Assembly (NCBI RefSeq): GCF_033568475.1
Contig: NC_133121.1
Location: forward strand, 81,426,589 to 81,490,588
Origin: Henckelia pumila
Lineage: Eukaryota > Streptophyta > Magnoliopsida > Lamiales > Gesneriaceae
Direction: 5' to 3'
Length of the DNA: 64,000 nt
This document shows positions 56,730 through 64,000 of this stretch, piece by piece (position 1 is the stretch's first letter; each line of letters begins with the position of its first letter). The notes under the pieces were generated by a model, which made no database searches, was not told the DNA's origin, and saw only the letters and a program-made list of their open reading frames with translations. The translations under genes and the position numbers were made by a program.

Positions 56730-59700
56730 ATGGCAAAAAATGTAAGTCGAATAGAGAAAAGACAAATATCATGTTTAAATACTATTGAAAGTGTTCCTAT
56801 CGATCCATTAAAAAATATAGCAAGTACTCCAGATGTATTACCTAATGTCGCAAACTGTCATTTTTGTAATGCCAAACGTATTTATTTAGAACCACCAAGT
56901 TTCTGTTGCTCATCAGGAGAAATAAATCTTTCATGTACAGAAATGCCTTCTGAATTAGTTCATTTATATCTTGGAAACAGTGAAGATGCTAAAGAATTCA
57001 AAAATTGTATTCGGAGTTACAATAACATGTTTGCTTTCACATCAATGGGTGTACATTGTGATAAATCTTTAGCTTCAAGAAATGCTGGAATTTATACATT
57101 TCGTGTTCAAGGGAAACTATACCACTTCTTGGATCAATTAATACCATCGAAAAATGAGAATCCTAGAAATCTCCAACTATATTTTTTTGACACTGAACAT
57201 GAGATCTTAAATCGGATGTCTATTAGTTCAAAATTCAAAAAAACTCTTGTAGAAACAATAATTCAAATTCTGACAATAAATCCATATTCAAAATTCTTCC
57301 GTAGTCTAAATAAAATTCATAATCTAAACGAGTATAAATTTGTTTTACAAGCCAATCCGACAACTGATCAACGCATTTTTAACAAACCCACTGTCTCCCA
57401 AATTGCTGCATTATGGCTAGAATCTGATGAACCAAATAATTGTACAACTCAACAAATACAAGTATATCCAAAGGATAGTGAAACTCAATTAATCAAACAT
57501 TATTTTGCTTGTTATGATCCTATGCAATATCCACTTATATTTCCAAATGGTGAACCTGGTTGTCATCCAAACATTGAAAGATTAAATCAAAAACAAAAAC
57601 AACTTACACCCAAACCAAAATGTGATGGTGAAACCATCAATAATATCAGAAATTGTACACATGCAATTGATTTTATAGACCCTAAAAACCAAGGTAATTT
57701 TATGTTATGATTACTGTAATAATAATTTTTTAAATTTATTCATCAATTCTTGAAATTAAGTATATTTATTAACTAACTTTGATGTTTATATAGGTTGTCA
57801 AACTATAAATAAGCAATGGCGAACAATATCATGCCGTTAGTATTAATGTTATAAGTTACAAATAAGGGAACATGATAAATCATTTTTGTTACATATTGGT
57901 AGGCTTCTTCAACAATATATAGTTGACATGTACATTAAAATAGAAACATCAAGATTGGAATTTTTTAGAACTAAAGATATGCAAAATCGTTTGCGAAATG
58001 AAATGTACAGTAGTTTATTCGAAAGTATTAAACAAGGTTGTGAAAAAGGTAATGACATTGGGAAACGTATTATACTACCTGCATCCTTTATTGGAGGACC
58101 TAGAGACATGCACAAAAGATATATGGATGCTATAACTTTAGTACAACGTTATGGAAAACCTGATATCTTTTTAACAATCACAGCAAATCCATCCTGGCCA
58201 GAAATCAAATCTTTATGTTTACCTTCTGATGAAATACAAAATAGGCCTGATTTAATTGCAAGAATATTTCGTTCGAAACTCCAAGTTCTAAAAACTGAAT
58301 TACTCAAAAATAAAATTTTTGGTCATGTTATTGCCTATATTTATGTGATAGAATTCCAAAAAAGAGGTTTACCACATGCTCATTTCTTGTTAATTTTAAA
58401 TCATGCATCAAAAATTTTCCACCCAGAAGCATTTGATAAAATTGTTTCAGCAGAGCTACCCGATCCACATACTCAACCACATTTATTCTCACTTGTAGTC
58501 AAACATATGATGCATGGACCTTGTGGTTTACTTAATCCAATGTGTCCTTGTATGAAAAAAGGATTTTGTAAATTTAGTTATCCTAAAGAATTCTCATAAA
58601 TAACTAAATATGGAACCAATTCAAACCCAATATATCGACGTACAAACAATAACAATGTTATTACGATTAGGGGTTCAAAACTTGACAATCGGTGGGTTGT
58701 GCCTTACAATAAATATCTTCTTGCCAAATTTAATTGTCACAAATATGTTCTTCTATTCAAGCTGTAAAATACATTTACAAATATATTTATAAAGGACATG
58801 ATAAAATATTATATACATTAGTTGGAGATGAACAAGCTGTCACAGTTGACGAAATTAAAAACTTTCAATGTGCAAGATGGATTTCTCCTCCTGAAGCAAT
58901 TTGGCGAATATTTCAATTTAATCTCAATGAAATACATCCTTATGTAACATGTTTACCAATTCACCTAAAAAATGAACAAATGGTAACATTCCTGCCTAAT
59001 CAATCATTAGCTAGCGTTGCTAATAACCCTGCAAATCAGAAAACAATGTTAACACAATTCTTTTACATGAACAAGTACAATGACTATGCTAAAAAAATGA
59101 ATTGCTTATATTCTGAATTCCCTGAATATTTTACTTGGCATAATGATTCAAAAGAATGGGAACCACGTAAAAAACAAGAAGTCATAGGTCGAATTTACAA
59201 CTGTTCTCCATCAGAGGGCAAAAATTTTTTCCTAAAGTTATTGCTAATGCACATCAGAAAACCAACTTCTTTTACAGATTTACGAACTGTCAAAGGAAAA
59301 TATTTTACTACATTTAGAGAAGCTGCGCAATCATTAGGATTAATGAAAGATGACAGTACTGCGGAAATGTGTATTGCAGAGGCTGCCTTTGACTTGATGC
59401 CCGCTACTTTACGCCAGCTATTTGCCACTGTACTTGTTTATTGTAACCCCAAGAATCCAAAACAGTTATGGCTGAAATATGAGATTTTTTTGTCACAAGA
59501 TTTTGAACATAACAAAACTCTTACTCCATATGAAGTTAAACACAAGGTTTTAAACATTATTGCTTATTGTCTTGATTCAATGGGGAAAAAATTACGAGAT
59601 TTTTTTTCTGTCGATGACGATATCATGATAAACTCTCATGACAGTATAACTAAAGAAATACTAACTGAACAAGATATAATAATACCTGCTGAAGATCTTA

Positions 59701-61119
59701 TTTCTATGCAAAAACTGAATGAGGAACAAAGAAAAGCCTACGGTTTGATCTTATATCACGTTCACAATAATCTACCAAATGTTTTCTTTATTGATGGCCC
59801 TGGTGGTACTGAAAAAACTTTTTTTATACAAAGCACTTCTTGCAACAATTCGTTCAGCTGGTCATATAGCACTTGCTACAGCCACTTCAGGAGTAGCAGC
59901 ATCATTACTCCCAGGATAGCGAACATCACATTCAAGATTTAAAATCCCTATCGGCGAAAATAATTCCAAACCTTGTAGCATTAGTAAACAAAGCAGTCTA
60001 GCTTTCCTAATAAAATCAACAAAATTAATTATATGGGATGAAGCTACCATGGCTAAACGCGATGTCATTGAAAATTTTGACAGAATGTTACGGGATATAA
60101 TGACTTCAAATACAATTTTCGGTGGGAAAATTGTTGTATTTGGTGGAGATTTTAGACAAACATTGCCAGTAATTCTAAAAGGAACAAAAGACGAAATTAT
60201 AGATTCTTCGATTGTAATGTCCCCTTTATGGAACCAATTTCATAAATTAAAACTTCAGAAAAATATGCGAGCATCCCTTGATCCTCAATTCTCTTCTTAT
60301 TTGCTTAAAATTGGTGATGGCATCGAACATACTAATGAGAAAGATGAAATTCAAATACCTCCTCAAGCAAACCTTCCATTTATAGATGATATAACGACAT
60401 TAAATACATTAATAGACATAGTGTTCCCAAATATTAATGATGTCAATCTGGATCTTTCTTTATTTGTCAATCGAGCCATACTTACTACAAGAAATGACTT
60501 TGTACATGAAATAAATGATGTACTAATTAAAAAATTCCCTGGTGAATAAATAACGTATTTTAGTTTTGATGAAAACACAAGTACTTGTGTCATACCAGAT
60601 CAGAAAGAATTATTCCACTCTTTAACTCCTCAAGGTCTTCCTCCTCACAAATTAACATTAAAAATGAATGCACCAATCATATTGTTAAGAAATATTAATC
60701 CAAACGAAGGTTTTTGTAATGGTGCACGACTTCTTTGCAAAGGTTTCACAACAAATATTATTTACGCTGAAATTTCAGTTGGCATTCATGCCCACAAAGC
60801 TGTATTTATTCCTCGTATAACTCTAGAAGCTCCACTTGATAATTTTTCAACTATTCCATTCAAAAGAAAACAATTTTCAGTAAGATTATGCTATGCAATG
60901 ACAATCAATAAAGCACAAGGCCAGACCCTAGATTTCGTTGGTGTCTATCTCAAAGAACCTGTGTTCTCACATGGTCAACTTTATGTTGCACTATCAAGAG
61001 CAAAAACTATTGCGCAACTAAAAGTCCTCATTAGACCGTCAACACCATTAATAAAAAGCATTAATTACACAAAAAATATCGTATACCATGAGATTCTGAA
61101 GGCTGTGAATACTAAGTAA
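56730..61119 (+). pseudogene. Helitron RepHel: HUH/Y2 replication initiator fused to PIF1 helicase
   Basis: Blocks in order: N-terminal zinc-like segment (CHFCNAKRIYLEPPSFCC); Helitron-like N region (TITANPSWPEIKSL); HUH motif GLPHAHFLLIL (His codons at 58375-58383); two-tyrosine motif VKYIYKYIYKGHDK (58764-58805); PIF1 helicase with Walker A GPGGTEKT, WDEATM (60034-60051), FGGDFRQTLPV, and YVALSRAKT near the C-terminus. An intron is likely at about 57695-57793. Breaks: two stops near 57837-57845, a stop at 58597-58599, a frameshift near 58740, an extra T in a T-run near 59820 and a stop at 60547-60549. Walker A Gly is Glu (59811-59813). The enzyme would nick and unwind DNA for rolling-circle transposition; this copy cannot. 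Confidence 0.9.
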
Positions 61120-61247
61120 CATAGGTAAGTCTTTATTTATTATTTCTTTGTTTATTATATGCATTTAATTCTCTGTAATAATGTTTTTTAATTCAAAATA
61201 GACCATTAATCTCCTTCCATATTTCCATTTTTCCTCTCATGAAGGTC

Positions 61248-62970
61248 AATTGAAGACAAATGCACAACACTTCTAAACCTAAAGCCAGAAATGCAAAACT
61301 GGTTCGTGAAGGTTCTCGTTTTTGAAAAAACCCCTATTCGACTTACCAAATGGGGAAGATAACTGAAATTGGTTTTTGTTGACAAAGAGGTAAAATACTT
61401 TGAATTGAGTCAATTAAATTATCATTAGCACATCGTTTTTGACATTACTAATTTAACTGACCAGAATGCTGCCATGCAATGTATTGTTTACGAACAAGAC
61501 GTTGATCAGCTGAATACATTACTGGAATTGTACAAAACCTACTATGTTGGAAATGGGAAAATTAAAACGATAACCAGTAGCATGCCAATTCTAGCAGATG
61601 CTAAACACCAAATAATCCTTAGTTGAAGCACTTATATTAAAATTGTAGATCCACAAGAAAAGCTCTCTGTTGAACATATCTACCGGCTGACACTATTTCT
61701 CCAGTGTCCAAAATTAGCAGATGCGTCGAACAAACAAATCAGCTAAGTTCTCCTAATTTTCTTTTTCTTTCCTATCTTTTGTGTATCACATATTCGTTGA
61801 TTATTTAACTCTTGAACTTTTTTTTAATTCTCAGATCTCCTCTGTGCTATTGTACTTGTTTTCCCACCACGATTAGTTCAGAGAACTAAAAAACATTTAC
61901 AAGAATTTGTAGTCGTAAATGAAGAGTAAAGTATTTTGTACAGAAATTTACTTTTTAATAATTGCACAACTTTGAGTTCATTTTAAATGTATTTATTTTG
62001 GCTGCTATTTTCATTATGTATGCAGGCGCAAACCTTTAATTCTCACATTGTGGGAAGAATTCTCACAGAGCGAAGCGTCATATTTGACTGAAGATGTTCA
62101 TAATGTGCCTATAATATTAGGAATGAAACTTTCAGTCAATACTTTCTATGGTATGATATTTCTTACCTATTTTTATTAAGTGATATTTTTTTTATTATAT
62201 ACCATAACACATTGTAATTAAATCCATCCATTTTTACTAACAAAAACATATTCTAACAGGGCTGTCCATTGCAACTGTACCAAACAGTACTATTCTATTT
62301 GATCCACCCATTCCACAAACTGAAGAACTAAAATTATGGTAATTTATAGCCTCGTTATTCATTTCCCTCATTTTTAAACTTCTTAATAATCGTTCTTCCT
62401 TGTTTCTTCAACTGATCAAATCTATGTCCAACTTTATTTATATAAATAGAATGCTTTTTTTTTTATTTATAGACAGAAATAATTGTCATATTTTATCTGA
62501 TCATATTATATATTTATTCGAACAAATTATGTTAAATTTCAGATGCATATCATATTATATATTTATTCGAACACATTATGTTAAATTTCCGATGATAATG
62601 CAGTCCTACAGTGTATACATTGAAACACTTTTGTACATAAACTAATTATTTATAATCTCTTTTTCAGGATCAAAGCCAATAGAGAATACATTGAAACAAT
62701 AGTCTCTCACAAACTTTACGAAAAGGCATCGCATACTATAGATCGACCCATAAATTCTCGTATCCGGAAAATTAGTCAGATCCTAAGCTTGACTGAAACG
62801 GTAATTTTGCATTACTCCTATCTTTTCTTTGTATAGCAACAAACTGAACAAATTGGTATTAATAAAATGTGTTTACTGCACAGGTGAAGTCATTCTGGAT
62901 TAAAGCTACGTTGCAAATAACAAATTCAGGACACCGTTTATACTTTTTTATCTTGCCCAGGGTTTTCTAA
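61248..62970 (+). pseudogene. Helitron-encoded RPA70-like single-strand DNA-binding protein
   Basis: At least seven exon-like pieces with GT/AG borders can be chained. They are 61270-61389 (LKPEMQNWFVKVLVFEKTP), 61429-about 61743 (HIVFDITNLTDQNAAMQC), about 61836-61926, 62026-62150 (LTLWEEFSQSEASYLTED), 62261-62338, 62668-62801 and 62882-62970. They resemble the OB folds of RPA70-type proteins that plant Helitrons carry beside RepHel. In-frame stops (TAA near 61359 after TKWGR, TGA near 61623) show decay. The end of the last exon coincides with the CACTA insertion. The protein would coat single-stranded DNA in transposition. Confidence 0.75.
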
Positions 62971-62973
62971 ATT

Positions 62974-64000
62974 CACTAGTAGAATTTCTATCTTTTACTT
63001 CGCACTTTTTACTTCGGCAATTAGTAATTACGAAGTAAAAAGTAACAATCAACTTCGGTAATAACACCGGTGAGGTAAAATTGCACATTTTACTTCGGTA
63101 CTTTAAAAACCCGGGCTTCACTAATAATTTTTTGTAGCATTTTACTTCGGCATTTTATTTTTGCCGAAGTAAAAAGTAAAAAAATAAAAATTTTAATTAT
63201 AAGTGCTGAAGTAAAAAAGATGAATCAGATCCCTTTCTTGAACCGGGATTTTATAAGTACCTTTCTTTCACTTTTAACACTTCGTAAAAAAAGAAATCCA
63301 TCACCCATCTGCTCGCGATCCCCTTTCTCCTTCAACCAAGAGGCCGCCGATTTGCATCTCCAGCCATCCACCACCGTCGTGAATCGCTCGCCAACGCCGT
63401 AATTTGAAAGCCCAAGGTCTGAATCCTTCTGTTTTGGTATCAATTTGGGTTTTTTGGCGTTTTGAAAGATGTTTTCCTTTTTTTTTTTTACGTGAATTCG
63501 GGTTCCTATTTTTTTTTACATGAATTCAGATTTTCCCTTTTTATTTGTGTTTTACGTGTTTCGAAAGATGTTTTGTTCTTGTTGTTCGATCCAAAAAACT
63601 ACAAATATGTATGCTCTGCTGCCAATCTACCGTTTTGCTGGCCTTTTTCATAATGGATTCACGCCTGCTTTTTCTTTATCCCAGAATTCTTGCGCTCTTA
63701 TCCAGTTTTTGTAATTTCCTTGCAAGTGTTTTGTTCACATTATGCCTTTTGGGCACTGCCATCAAGTTCATTCTTTCCTTCCTGCAAATAAAGTTTCTGA
63801 TTCAAGTTTTTGAATATATCATGTGTCTATTAAAAATGAATTCAGTAGTCTCAATTACTTGAGTGTCTTATTTAAAAATTCCATGTGATGTCTTTTTGTT
63901 GTGATTTTCTTTAATCATATGCGAAATTGGTGAAATTAATGGTTGCAATCGTTCATGAGGTTTTAATTATAAAATTTATTTTGTTTGGTAAATATTTAAA
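62974..64000 (+). mobile_element. CACTA (En/Spm) transposon, left end only
   Basis: Starts CACTAGTAGAATTTC at 62974 after ATT (62971-62973, expected target duplication). Up to 63215 there are at least eight subterminal copies of TTTTACTTCGG or its reverse CCGAAGTAAAA, partly as inverted pairs, which is diagnostic for CACTA ends. From 63220 the DNA turns GC-richer and T-rich, like the 5' UTR of a transposase gene; no exon is recognised before the window ends. The right end is outside. Confidence 0.8.

Larger units (their letters stand above)
53062..62973 (+). mobile_element. Helitron with Rep-helicase and RPA-like genes, 3' end lost
   Basis: Internal genes identify a rolling-circle Helitron: a HUH/Y2 Rep fused to PIF1 helicase (56730-61119) and a spliced RPA-like gene (61248-62970). 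The left edge is put at 53062, where TCTATTACTATACTTAAAGC follows an A, matching the 5'-TC end and A|T insertion rule. The usual 3' hairpin plus CTRR is not seen, because a CACTA element begins at 62974. Both genes are broken, so it is no longer autonomous. Confidence 0.8.

Noticed and set aside
1..64000. CRISPR arrays, bacterial operons, rRNA or tRNA genes
   Set aside because: No regularly spaced identical repeats with unique spacers, no tRNA or rRNA consensus stretches; tandem repeats found have no spacer structure and the DNA is clearly plant nuclear.

Overview
This is nuclear DNA of a flowering plant, most likely a eudicot. The signs are spliced plant genes with GT-AG introns, a bromodomain-NET (GTE) regulator, an LHT-type amino acid permease, a plastid-targeted protein, LTR retrotransposons with initiator-tRNA-Met primer sites, CACTA elements, an autonomous-type Helitron and an endogenous plant pararetrovirus. 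The species cannot be named from the sequence. Three host genes occupy about 9 kb; most of the rest is mobile or repetitive DNA.

Layout. 1-3331: 3' part of a Copia retrotransposon (+), with an open RT/RNase H frame and its 3' LTR. 3332-5550: decayed LTR-like sequence. 5780-7733: two-exon gene for a plastid-type, single-pass membrane protein. About 8600-12533: eroded Gypsy remnant (-), its LTR split by another solo LTR (9527-10835). 12534-14469: solo Copia LTR (+). 14689-24074: complete Copia element (-) of the same family, two LTRs about 1% apart by eye, PBS and PPT present, gag-pol inactivated by several stops and frameshifts.

25717-33695: about 7.7 kb of endogenous pararetrovirus (Caulimoviridae; solendovirus/cavemovirus-like gene order) between imperfect inverted arms of about 105-120 bp. 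It has a tRNA-Met PBS, overlapping ORFs in the order small ORFs, capsid, movement, protease-RT-RNase H, TAV-like, and a 35S-like promoter with TATA box and leader poly(A) signal. Nonsense codons and frameshifts make it a relic. Its promoter points at the GTE bromodomain gene just downstream (34509-39120, ten coding exons, 765 aa).

40255-41050: Harbinger-like MITE candidate. 41792-44064 (-): LHT1-like lysine/histidine transporter, seven exons, 437 aa. 44100-49820: AT-rich patchwork of tandem repeats, terminal-inverted-repeat elements, a hairpin MITE, a 440-bp duplication, an interrupted 2.6-kb inverted repeat and a CACTA element with an AAT target duplication. 51380-52900: LTR-like and simple repeats. 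53062-62973: Helitron with decayed Rep/PIF1 helicase and RPA-like genes, cut at its right end by the start of a second CACTA element (62974 to the window end).

The three host genes have unrelated functions and form no pathway. The exon models were built by hand from splice signals, reading phase and family knowledge; all three close in frame, but none was checked against transcripts. Statements about families come from general knowledge, not from database searches.
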